A stretch of 60,489 nucleotides of DNA from a virus. The notes beneath the pieces are model-generated. The model was not told where the DNA came from. It did not search any database and was given only the letters and a program-made list of their open reading frames with translations. The position numbers were made by a program, and so were the translations under genes. Positions 9,552 through 16,938 of this stretch are shown in pieces. The stretch's first letter is position 1; each line of letters opens with the position of its first letter. The DNA is taken from the IMG/VR virus record IMGVR_UViG_3300037336_000242, positions 1 through 60,489 of that record. One strand, given 5' to 3'.

Positions 9552-9580
9552 TTGACGGTTACGGATAACCGAGTTACATT
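9552..9580 (+). promoter_or_regulatory. Promoter with embedded palindromic operator
   Basis: TTGACG at 9552-9557, 17-bp spacer, TACATT at 9575-9580. The spacer contains the perfect inverted repeat GGTTA-CGGA-TAACC (9557-9570), placed where a repressor would block RNA polymerase. It drives the 9661 gene and possibly read-through towards the CRISPR locus. Confidence 0.7.
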
Positions 9581-9660
9581 AGCTTCAACAGGACGGCAAC
9601 GGACTGTAGGGGATCACCCCGTAGTGACTTGGCACTGACAACCAAGATTAGGAAATCATC

Positions 9661-10467
9661 ATGCCAAAACAAGCAATCGTCACCCCAAAACCTGTTGTCC
9701 TCACCATCGAGCAATTGCAAGCAATGAGCTGGACTTGTGTGTCTCACTCTGTTGACACCGTAGAATGCGATCAAGAAACAGTCATTGTTGGCATCGAATA
9801 TGACGAAGAAGGCAATGAAGTTGACGTTGAGCGCGAGTATTTCAATCGCTACGCATACGGCACTGCAACAATGCGGGCGGGCGAAAATCCAGCGGTTGAA
9901 ATCTCATTTACATGGGAGGCCGGCCATGAGGAAAAACACAGCTATGAAGATAGCTTTGATTTTGACTTGTGCGTTCACGCTGACAGTGAAATCAAGCTGA
10001 CAGGCTGCAATCTGGTCGATGAGGATGGTGATGCAGTAGAGGGCTGGGAACTAGGCCATGCACTGACCGAAATCGCAGCGGGTTGCGAATGGGAGGCCAT
10101 GGTTCGCGCCGACCTGCCAATACCTGAAACCGAAGTGCTGGAAACGGCAACCGAAGGGCAAGACATCACTGTATGGCGCGATAACGCCCCTGAAATCGCA
10201 TTTAAAGGCGCATGTATTGGCGGCGCGTCAAGCCGTAGTCAGTACAACGACAACGGACGCTGGACAGACCTGTATCTGTACCAGACCGTAGGCGGCAAGT
10301 TTGTCTGCTACGAGCGCAATAATTCGCAGTGGCAAGGCGAGCGCACCAAGCACAAAGCCGAAGTCTGCACCAACCACGCCGAAGTCGTTGCATGGTTCGG
10401 TCAAGGCCGTGTAGCCAAAGAACTGTATGCAGACGCTGGCATCAGCAACGTGCAAGTGATCGACTAA
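9661..10467 (+). CDS. Hypothetical acidic protein, 268 aa
   Basis: First gene of the plus-strand accessory cassette. It is acidic and soluble, with no signal peptide. The C-terminal third (WTDLYLYQTVGGKFVCYERN and following) looks like a compact separate domain. It has its own promoter and operator upstream and a terminator downstream, so it is a self-contained unit between the late genes and the cas operon. No family recognised; the position would suit an accessory 'moron' function or a partner of the CRISPR system. Confidence 0.8.
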   Translation: MPKQAIVTPKPVVLTIEQLQAMSWTCVSHSVDTVECDQETVIVGIEYDEEGNEVDVEREYFNRYAYGTATMRAGENPAVEISFTWEAGHEEKHSYEDSFDFDLCVHADSEIKLTGCNLVDEDGDAVEGWELGHALTEIAAGCEWEAMVRADLPIPETEVLETATEGQDITVWRDNAPEIAFKGACIGGASSRSQYNDNGRWTDLYLYQTVGGKFVCYERNNSQWQGERTKHKAEVCTNHAEVVAWFGQGRVAKELYADAGISNVQVID

Positions 10468-10486
10468 TCAGACACACAAAAGCCAA

Positions 10487-10515
10487 AAGCCTAGCCGCGT
10501 GCTGGGCTTTTTTTA
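10487..10515 (+). terminator. Rho-independent terminator
   Basis: AAGCCTAGC and GCTGGGCTT form a nine-pair stem with one G-T pair around CGCGT, followed by seven T. It ends exactly where the first diverged CRISPR repeat begins. Confidence 0.85.
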
Positions 10516-10774
10516 TATCTCGGATTCGGGATTGGTCAAGCCAAACAACAACACCCTAGCTTCAAAGCTTAGTATCCCGTCACGCGGGATTGGTCGGAGC
10601 GTATGCTTTGCCCGTTCAGCAACATGATGGTATCCCGTCACACGCTGGATTATTCGATGATGATCTGGCTGGACTACCACCAAGATTCAGCATCTCGGAT
10701 TCGGGATTGGTCGGAATCACTGCCAAATGATTGGGGCAGCAAGACTGCATCCCGTAACACATGGGATTGGACTA
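10515..10774 (+). CRISPR. Diverged five-repeat CRISPR array upstream of the cas operon
   Basis: Five repeat-like elements begin at 10515, 10572, 10630, 10690 and 10747. Elements are 25-28 nt, but the four intervals (10540-10571, 10598-10629, 10658-10689, 10715-10746) are each exactly 32 nt, the spacer length of the main array. The elements keep ATC(C/T)CG...CGGGAT-type arms with different loops (GATT, CAC) and paired changes such as GT/AT in the last one; the third is the weakest. Most end in GGATTGGTC(G/A), the handle also seen in repeats 6-7 of the main array and in the lone repeat at 56875. There is no AT-rich leader. It ends 19 bp before the first gene of the operon. Confidence 0.8.
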
Positions 10775-10793
10775 GGTTTTACAAGGCACCGAC

Positions 10794-10994
10794 ATGGCAA
10801 TGACCAACAGAGAAAAGCAAGCCGCCTACCGCAAGCGAAACGCGGGGCTGATTGTAAAGGCGGTAATCACGCCACAGGCAAAAGAAGCACTTGATCGATT
10901 GGTTGCGGTTGAACCTACGCAATCACAAGGGCAAGTGATCAGTGAAGCATTGATACAGTTTAAGGACGGGAAAGATGAAAATGACACCGTTTAA
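10794..10994 (+). CDS. Small ribbon-helix-helix-like regulator, 66 aa
   Basis: The C-terminal part, LIVKAVITPQAKEALDRLV followed by a second helix with SEALIQF, has the strand-helix-helix spacing of ribbon-helix-helix DNA-binding proteins; the N-terminus is basic. It is the first gene of the type IV cas operon, overlaps csf3 by 20 nt, and follows the diverged array by 19 bp. It is therefore a good candidate autoregulator of the cas operon. It could be read as an antitoxin, but no toxin gene accompanies it. Confidence 0.65.
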   Translation: MAMTNREKQAAYRKRNAGLIVKAVITPQAKEALDRLVAVEPTQSQGQVISEALIQFKDGKDENDTV

Positions 10995-11619
10995 AGTCAC
11001 CTGCCACGTCGCCACCCCAATGCAGCTAGGCAGCCACCCGCTGCACCTAGACGGCTTGCTGTACTGGTTGGCTATCGAGCATCAAGCTGATGCACAAGAC
11101 GTGCTAGACGTTTGCCTAGACCAACAGGCGGGTATCTATAAAGCAAGCGCCTTGTGCTTTGCCCCACAGCCGCTAGAAATCGTCACCACCCGCGCCGCGT
11201 CGCATCCAACCTGCTGGAAATGGAATGAGTTTAGCCTGCCAACAAGCGCAAAAACCATTGTGCAAAAAGGTGGGCCGTACCGGTCGAGAATGACCAGCTA
11301 CACTGCCTACCAATGCAGCCAAGTCGTGTTTTTTGGCGTAGGCGATATGACCAAGATTCAGGCGTTACTGTCCACATGCAATGGTCTAGGTCGCAACAGC
11401 AACCAAGGTTGGGGCGAAATAACCGCGATTGAAATCGAGCCGATGGATCAGGATTGTTCGTGGTTTATGGATGATCAGATCATGCGGACGCTACCGCTGG
11501 ACTTAATCCCAAGCAACACAGATACAAGCCACGCGCTGCAAGGACTGGCAAGCATTGCACCGCCTTACACCACCACCGCCAAACAAGCCACACAATCCCC
11601 CGTTTTTCTAAAGGTATAA
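10975..11619 (+). CDS. csf3: Type IV CRISPR-Cas Csf3 (Cas5-like)
   Basis: 214-residue RAMP-fold protein of the type IV effector complex; Cas5-like subunits cap the 5' handle of the crRNA. Supporting features are the N-terminal 'MQLGSHPLHLDGLLYW' type opening of Csf3 proteins, a glycine-rich loop GLGRNSNQGWGEI near residue 140, and the position next to csf2. An ATG at 10981 is an alternative start. Expression is coupled to the small regulator by overlap. Subunit assignment rests on motifs and gene order, not on a search. Confidence 0.8.
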   Translation: MKMTPFKVTCHVATPMQLGSHPLHLDGLLYWLAIEHQADAQDVLDVCLDQQAGIYKASALCFAPQPLEIVTTRAASHPTCWKWNEFSLPTSAKTIVQKGGPYRSRMTSYTAYQCSQVVFFGVGDMTKIQALLSTCNGLGRNSNQGWGEITAIEIEPMDQDCSWFMDDQIMRTLPLDLIPSNTDTSHALQGLASIAPPYTTTAKQATQSPVFLKV

Positions 11620-11623
11620 CGCT

Positions 11624-12610
11624 ATGAAAACAATCTTTTTCGCTGGCAAAATCAAAACCGTATCACCGGTTGCCGTGACCGTTCCCGATACCGTCGGCAT
11701 GCCAAAAGATAGCGCCGGTAACGCCTATCTGCCTGCAAATAGCATCCGTGGCAAGTTGCGCCACAGCCTGCATGAAGCAATCGCACGCCATTATGCAGAT
11801 CAAGGCAAGCCGCTTACAGTCGATCAGCATTACATGCTTGGTAGTGGCGTAGACACAGCACGCGCACTGAAAGATACCAGCAGCAACATCGGTGCAAATA
11901 CCGCACGCCGCGCCGCCAATCCAGTATTGTCGGTTTTTGGCAATTGGGGCTTGGCTGGCAAGTTAGGCGTGGGCAGCGGCTACACTGGCACAAAGGCGGT
12001 TATTCACGGCGCGGGCGTTCGTAAGCACGTCGGCAAGGAGTGGCTAGATCAAATAATCGACCTATCGGAAATCGACTACTTAACCGAAATCCTAAGCCAA
12101 GACGGGCAAACCAGCCAAGACTCGCAACCGATCAAAGACCGCCAAAAACTGCTCAAGCGTGAACTGAAAGGCGCGGACGCTACCCGCAAAACCGAAATCA
12201 ATACTGAGCTGGCAGACCTTGATCAGCAGCTACGCGAACTCAAAGACTTGCGCACTGGGGCAAGCGAAAGCATCCAACGCCCGCTAGAAGGTTTTGAGGT
12301 GATCGACCACGGCACAACCATGCCGCACCGCATGATCTTAAAGAACCCAACAGACACCGAGCTACACACGGTGTTACTGAGCATTGCAGCGTGGGCGTAT
12401 GAGCCGATGATTGGTGGGCATCACAATCTTGGGTGCGGCAATATCGACGCAGAATGGGAAATCTACGAACAAGCATTTTTGTCGAATGCGCGTACCAAAA
12501 TTGGCACGGTCGGATTTAATGAAACGGGCTTTTTTGTCGAAGGCATTGTGTTTGATGCAGCGGCAACACTGCAACACATCACCACTGATTTTGACTTGGC
12601 ACAGGTATAA
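11624..12610 (+). CDS. csf2: Type IV CRISPR-Cas Csf2 (Cas7-like backbone)
   Basis: 328-residue Cas7-family protein that would form the helical backbone along the crRNA. It has the RAMP signature YLPANSIRGKLRHSLHEAI near residue 40, then FEVIDHGTTMPHRMIL and the glycine/histidine-rich GGHHNLGCGN near residue 270. A charged helical insertion (about residues 170-210) is probably the peripheral lobe. AAAGG lies before the start codon, and the gene follows csf3 by 4 bp and precedes csf1 by 2 bp. Confidence 0.85.
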   Translation: MKTIFFAGKIKTVSPVAVTVPDTVGMPKDSAGNAYLPANSIRGKLRHSLHEAIARHYADQGKPLTVDQHYMLGSGVDTARALKDTSSNIGANTARRAANPVLSVFGNWGLAGKLGVGSGYTGTKAVIHGAGVRKHVGKEWLDQIIDLSEIDYLTEILSQDGQTSQDSQPIKDRQKLLKRELKGADATRKTEINTELADLDQQLRELKDLRTGASESIQRPLEGFEVIDHGTTMPHRMILKNPTDTELHTVLLSIAAWAYEPMIGGHHNLGCGNIDAEWEIYEQAFLSNARTKIGTVGFNETGFFVEGIVFDAAATLQHITTDFDLAQV

Positions 12611-12612
12611 CC

Positions 12613-13359
12613 ATGAATGCCATCTTAGGCGCACGGCTTCGCGCAACTTTCGCGCCTGAAATGGCGAATGAAGCCCCACAAGATTGTAATTCAGACTGTG
12701 AAAACTGCGGGCGTAAGCCGTCGGAATATGGCGGCGTGGCGTATGTCAGCACGGACAGCTACAAGCGGCAATTGGCACACTGTCCCGATTGCCGACCGAT
12801 CAGCATTCAAGCCCCACAGACGCTAGGGATTGCGATTGAACCCGCTACGGGCTTTACCCTTGCCACATTCAAAGGCGGTTACTTGGTTGTCCCTGCGACT
12901 GACAAGCCATCACTACTTGTATCTGGCAAGTACCCTGCCAAAATCCACCAACACGCGGTTGACGTGGTGCCGCTTGGTGGACACGCTGCTAAAGCATGGT
13001 TATTCAGCAATCACCAAGCCGATAGCTATGTGTTAGAGCTATCGCCACGGCGTGAACGGTTTAGCCGCCATGCCATGCCATGTGACCATAATCACTTGGT
13101 GATTGCCACTACAAGCGGCGCGGCAAAAATCAGCCTATCTGACTGGCAAAATAGCCGTGACGCGCTACGCGGCATCGCCAAATACAAAGACGTGATCAGC
13201 TTGGCGCGTGGACTCACAGAGGGGCGCTTGCACTTGTCCAGCGACAAGGTACAAGCGGCATTAACACCCGAAATCATGGCGGTTTTATCCGCACTACCTA
13301 AAGACCCCATTTCGCGCTGTTTCGTGTTAGACGCGCTCAGTGGCTTGGAGGCTGTATGA
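12613..13359 (+). CDS. csf1: Type IV CRISPR-Cas Csf1 (large-subunit-like, zinc ribbon)
   Basis: 248-residue protein with an N-terminal zinc ribbon, CENC...HCPDC, the hallmark of Csf1, the type IV counterpart of the Cas8 large subunit. Its TGA overlaps the ATG of the next gene (ATGA at 13356). It lacks nuclease motifs, as expected for a type IV complex that acts without a Cas3 nuclease. Confidence 0.8.
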   Translation: MNAILGARLRATFAPEMANEAPQDCNSDCENCGRKPSEYGGVAYVSTDSYKRQLAHCPDCRPISIQAPQTLGIAIEPATGFTLATFKGGYLVVPATDKPSLLVSGKYPAKIHQHAVDVVPLGGHAAKAWLFSNHQADSYVLELSPRRERFSRHAMPCDHNHLVIATTSGAAKISLSDWQNSRDALRGIAKYKDVISLARGLTEGRLHLSSDKVQAALTPEIMAVLSALPKDPISRCFVLDALSGLEAV

Positions 13360-13886
13360 ATCACTTATTTGCACTAAAGCCGCACAATGAAGCGCACAAG
13401 GCGGTTATGGCTGTTTTGCACAAGACAGGGCAAGACTGGAAAACCAAAGGCACGCGCAAAATTCAGTTTGCCAATCTTGGCAGCCTGATCTTGGTTCGCA
13501 CCAATCAGCAGCCAACAGGCATCCCGTGCAAAGCAGATGCGCCGGTATTCAGCACAGGCCAACGCCTAACGCTACAGGTCATCCTACCCGCACAAAAACG
13601 GGCGCGGGACTACCGCACAGCACCCGCAATCCGCACACAGTCAGAAATGAATGATCTTGCATCGGCATTGCTTGCTGAAAATGGCTTGTCTGTGGATAGC
13701 ATCGAGGGCAAGCCAGCACATTCTGCTTTTTTCAAAAAAGACGGTCGGACAACGGTTATTGCTGCAATGCACTTTGTCGCCACCGCCACCGTTACCGACC
13801 CGCAAGCCCTTGCGATTGCCTATACCCAAGGCGTCGGCCGCGAGAAATCGTTAGGGTTTGGCATGCTCATTGTGAAGGAGGTTTGA
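13356..13886 (+). CDS. cas6: Cas6-family crRNA endonuclease of the type IV system
   Basis: 176-residue RAMP protein ending in the Cas6 glycine-rich loop GVGREKSLGFGML. Cas6 enzymes cut at the base of the repeat hairpin to give crRNAs. Several histidines in the first 25 residues could supply the general base. Translation is coupled to csf1. The same enzyme is the obvious reader of the diverged upstream repeats and of the lone repeat at 56875, since all keep a hairpin with ATCCCG/CGGGAT-type arms. Csf5 and Cas6e would be equivalent names; the subfamily is not resolved here. Confidence 0.82.
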   Translation: MNHLFALKPHNEAHKAVMAVLHKTGQDWKTKGTRKIQFANLGSLILVRTNQQPTGIPCKADAPVFSTGQRLTLQVILPAQKRARDYRTAPAIRTQSEMNDLASALLAENGLSVDSIEGKPAHSAFFKKDGRTTVIAAMHFVATATVTDPQALAIAYTQGVGREKSLGFGMLIVKEV

Positions 13887-13888
13887 TT

Positions 13889-15796
13889 ATGTTTGATCTA
13901 GTTAAAAAGGCGTTCGCGCCGACTGGTTTTTTGGTCGAGCAAGGCGGGCGGCATACGCCAGAACAAGGCAACTACGCGCTATCCGTAGCCGTAACCCTGC
14001 TATCACAAGGCAAGATGAATCTAAGCCTGTTAGAAGCTGAAACAGGCGTAGGAAAGTCGCTAGGCTACCTGATTCCTAGCTTGATCTGGTTGGCTCAAAA
14101 TCCCAAAAAACAGATTGTGGTCAGCACGTTTACCCGCGCACTGCAAAAGCAATTGATCGACGAAGATGCACAGAAAGCCTGTCAGTTTTTGGTAGCCAGT
14201 GGCTTGCCCGCTGTTAAGGTCGCCTACAGAATGGGCAAGGCTTCGTTTTTCTCAATTGATCGTGTGGCACTCCTGATTGCTGAAATTCAAACCGAACAAA
14301 ACAAGGCTTTGCTGCATGAGTTTTACCAGTACGCGCTGCATTCAGCATCACATGGTTCTGGCCTGTGGCGTGACTGGATCGACGAACACGGGCAGTTTCC
14401 ATGCGACATTAGCCCCAACAGCATCGGCTTGATTGGCGACCAAACCAGCATCGCTTATGAAGCGCATCTGACCGCGTCCAAAGAAGCCCAACTGCTGATC
14501 ACCAATCACGCCACCATGCTGATTGCAGTTAGCCGCAAAATCCTAGACCTTGATCGGGTTCACGCCATTATTTTTGATGAAGCACACGAACTCGAAGCAG
14601 CGGCCAAAAGTTTCTTAAACACCCGCCTAAACTTTACCGAGCTACTGAGCAAGACGCACGGTATGGATGGACACGCCGCAATCGCTGACTTACTAAAACA
14701 GTGGACAGAGGATCTATCCAGCCACGTCAACAAAAGCCTGATCAATAGCGAACACCCCGCGCTTATGCTACAGCAGCAGGGCAACGCTGAAAAACTGCTT
14801 GACCTGCTAAAAGGCACGCTAGGCAAACTAAGCACCAAGCAACGCAAGGCCGACTCTGGCATCGAGCTTGCCGAACTTGTCGAGCGAGTCGGTTCGTGGT
14901 GCGCCGGTGCGGAAAGCACGCAGCGTAAGGCAATCGCGTTTTCTGACAAAAAGTCTATTCCTAGCCTTGCGATGGTTTCGAGTGCGGCCGCGCCTTTCCT
15001 ACGCAATCTGTTTGAGCAACTGAATAGCAATGTGATTATGACCAGTGCAACACTGGCAGATATGCAGCCGCAAACATCGTTTTTTAACATCAAATTCAGT
15101 GCAGGTTTGCGTGACTTTACAATCTGCCAAGAACGGCGTTATAGCCCTAATCAGTACGGCACAATGACATTCGCAGTCACTGAGTATGAAGGCGGTATCT
15201 TTAGCGGTAAAAGTGACGATGAAGCTGATGAAGTTTGCTACAGCGCGGCATGGCTCAAGCAAACAGCAGAAACAATCATGTCAAGCCGTGGCAAGACGCT
15301 AGTGCTGGTTCCGTCATTTCGTGAGGCCAAGTTATTGGCGGGTTTGTTGCCAAAAGATCAGGTGATTTGTCACCAGCCAAACCAGCCAAACTACCAAGTC
15401 ACACAGACGTTAATCAGTGGCGATAGTCGTATCCTCATTACGCCGTCATGCTGGGAAGGGGTCAATATCCGCAATGCCGACGGTTCGCAGGTTTTAGAGA
15501 CGATTGTGATTAGCCGCATTCCCTACGCGCCGCCTGATTTGGTGCGCCTTACTGCACTGAGCAACTACCTAAAGGACAAGTCAGAGGCAAACAAAATCAT
15601 CCATCTAATGTCACGCCAAGCCGCGTTACGCAAGGTCAAGCAGGGTATTGGGCGCGGCATTCGTAGCCCAAATGATCGGGTGCATGTAGTCTTTTGCGAC
15701 CCGCGCATCAAGGCGGCGCGGCATGCAATCCCTAAGCGGTTTGTGGCGGCGTTTGATCTGGCAGTCAACAAGGGTAAAATCACCAATGTTTTTTAG
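13889..15796 (+). CDS. dinG: Type IV CRISPR-associated DinG-like helicase (Csf4)
   Basis: 635-residue superfamily 2 helicase of the XPD/DinG group, the accessory helicase that defines subtype IV-A-like loci and unwinds targeted DNA. Walker A is ETGVGKS (about residue 48), the DEAH box is IIFDEAHE (about residue 230) and motif VI is QGIGRGIRS near the C-terminus. Only two cysteines lie between motifs I and II, so the four-cysteine iron-sulphur cluster of housekeeping DinG is absent, as is usual for the CRISPR version. The start at 13889 is chosen for the strong GAAGGAGG eight bases upstream. Confidence 0.88.
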   Translation: MFDLVKKAFAPTGFLVEQGGRHTPEQGNYALSVAVTLLSQGKMNLSLLEAETGVGKSLGYLIPSLIWLAQNPKKQIVVSTFTRALQKQLIDEDAQKACQFLVASGLPAVKVAYRMGKASFFSIDRVALLIAEIQTEQNKALLHEFYQYALHSASHGSGLWRDWIDEHGQFPCDISPNSIGLIGDQTSIAYEAHLTASKEAQLLITNHATMLIAVSRKILDLDRVHAIIFDEAHELEAAAKSFLNTRLNFTELLSKTHGMDGHAAIADLLKQWTEDLSSHVNKSLINSEHPALMLQQQGNAEKLLDLLKGTLGKLSTKQRKADSGIELAELVERVGSWCAGAESTQRKAIAFSDKKSIPSLAMVSSAAAPFLRNLFEQLNSNVIMTSATLADMQPQTSFFNIKFSAGLRDFTICQERRYSPNQYGTMTFAVTEYEGGIFSGKSDDEADEVCYSAAWLKQTAETIMSSRGKTLVLVPSFREAKLLAGLLPKDQVICHQPNQPNYQVTQTLISGDSRILITPSCWEGVNIRNADGSQVLETIVISRIPYAPPDLVRLTALSNYLKDKSEANKIIHLMSRQAALRKVKQGIGRGIRSPNDRVHVVFCDPRIKAARHAIPKRFVAAFDLAVNKGKITNVF

Positions 15797-15911
15797 TCGC
15801 CTTTAACGCACTGTTTTTGCTTTGCTTTTTTTGGGTCACTGAAAATTGGGTTAAATGCTGAATTTAGCCGATACTCTTTAAAAATCAGATGGTTTTGGTT
15901 GGATGGTTACA
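15797..15911 (+). promoter_or_regulatory. AT-rich CRISPR leader
   Basis: T-rich, non-coding 115 bp between the dinG stop and the first perfect repeat. The repeats next to it are identical and the distal ones degenerate, which fixes it as the leader side. No convincing -35/-10 pair was found. It contains ATTTAGC, the same word as in the repeat handle. Confidence 0.65.
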
Positions 15912-16299
15912 GTATCCCGTCAGGTGCGGGATTTAGCGGAAAACATACGCCCGCAAACTGGCAAACAAGGCGTATCCCGTCAGGTGCGGGATTTAGCGGA
16001 AAAGTGACTTGATTGTCACTGTTACCCTTTTGTATCCCGTCAGGTGCGGGATTTAGCGGAGTGTTAAGGCGTTACAAGACCAACGACTCTAGTATCCCGT
16101 CAGGTGCGGGATTTAGCGGTTGTCGAAGCATTCAGGTTGCCAGAGTGCAAAGTATCCCGTCAGGTGCGGGATTTAGCGGAACTGGTAGATTTGGTCGGGT
16201 TCGATCGGTTGGTATCCCGTTAGGTACGGGATTGGTCGGTCTTGTCCTTCACCAAGTCGAGCGTAACCCGCGTATCCCGTCGTGTACGGGATTGGTTGC
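15912..16299 (+). CRISPR. Main CRISPR array: seven 28-nt repeats, six 32-nt spacers
   Basis: Repeats start every 60 bp at 15912, 15972, 16032, 16092, 16152, 16212 and 16272. Repeats 1-5 are identical (GTATCCCGT...GCGGGATTTAGCGG) and form an ATCCCGT/GCGGGAT hairpin. Repeats 6 and 7 differ in the loop and carry the handle ATTGGTCGG or ATTGGTTGC. All six spacers are 32 nt. Spacer 2 contains the inverted repeat AGTGAC/GTCACT. The array ends 3 bp before the stop codon of the convergent phage gene. No cas1 or cas2 is present, so acquisition must rely on a host system. Confidence 0.97.
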
Positions 16300-16302
16300 C
16301 GC

Positions 16303-16938
16303 CTACCAGTCGCCCGCGTTGCCTAGCATCATCGGATACATTTTCTGAAAGCCAAGCTGAAGCTGCAAAGGGTCACGGTCGCTGCCAGACAAGTCTAGCG
16401 AACTGCTGGTAAGCGCCACAATCCAGTTAAAATCTGCTGGTTTGGTTTTTTTATTGTTTCGGTCAAATAAATATATCCGCATGTTTAGCAGGTAATCGTA
16501 GGGTAGCCCTTGCGTCCCGTCCCGCTTGAACATCGCCCTCTTAATGGCTTGCACCATCCTGATAATATCGCCATTGGCTGTTTCTAAAAAAGTGACTTGC
16601 ACCTCACTAGAGCTATTGCCCGTAATGTAATTTTGTTGGTGTGCCCCAATTTGCACACTGTCATTTTGCGCATCGAGTAGCCCAAAATTAACCGACGTTG
16701 CAAGCCACGGCAAAGCCCAGCCCAGACCATCAGGCTGCAATGCCAACACAGACCCAAGCACCCCGCCTGCACTGATTGGACTTGGATTTACTGGTGATAG
16801 CTCTACAACATAATGCGCCTTTGATAGCGTACCAAGTGCGTACACCTGCTTATACGCCGCCTTCAATTCCTTAGAATCCAAACCAGACCACGGTGCATTA
16901 CTCGCCTTTTTTGAAATATCTATATCTATTCCGGCCAT
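16303..16938 (-). CDS. Virion protein, 211 aa, possible tail tube
   Basis: Structural-looking protein without a recognised signature. The C-terminal half (MRIYLFDRNNKK, DFNWIVALTSSSLDLSGSDRDPLQL) has the beta-rich texture of tail-tube or baseplate proteins; I cannot choose between them. It starts on the last base of the portal gene (shared TAATG) and is the last gene of the rightmost-to-left late transcript, ending 3 bp from the CRISPR array. Confidence 0.65.
   Translation of the reverse strand: MAGIDIDISKKASNAPWSGLDSKELKAAYKQVYALGTLSKAHYVVELSPVNPSPISAGGVLGSVLALQPDGLGWALPWLATSVNFGLLDAQNDSVQIGAHQQNYITGNSSSEVQVTFLETANGDIIRMVQAIKRAMFKRDGTQGLPYDYLLNMRIYLFDRNNKKTKPADFNWIVALTSSSLDLSGSDRDPLQLQLGFQKMYPMMLGNAGDW

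Noticed and set aside
10794-11619. Ribbon-helix-helix gene plus next gene as a toxin-antitoxin pair
   Set aside because: The next gene is a Cas5-like RAMP protein at the head of a complete csf operon.
13889-15796. Housekeeping DinG helicase
   Set aside because: The iron-sulphur cysteines are absent and the gene is in the csf operon next to the array.
16013-16348. Plus-strand open frame of 111 codons with IPSGAGFSG repeats
   Set aside because: It is a translation of the CRISPR repeats, whose 60-bp period keeps the frame open.
16588-16599. 12-nt match of spacer 2 start (AAAAGTGACTTG) to the neighbouring phage gene, as possible self-targeting
   Set aside because: Only 12 nt with an A-run; a match of this size is not unlikely by chance over the window and ten spacers, and the rest of the spacer does not match.
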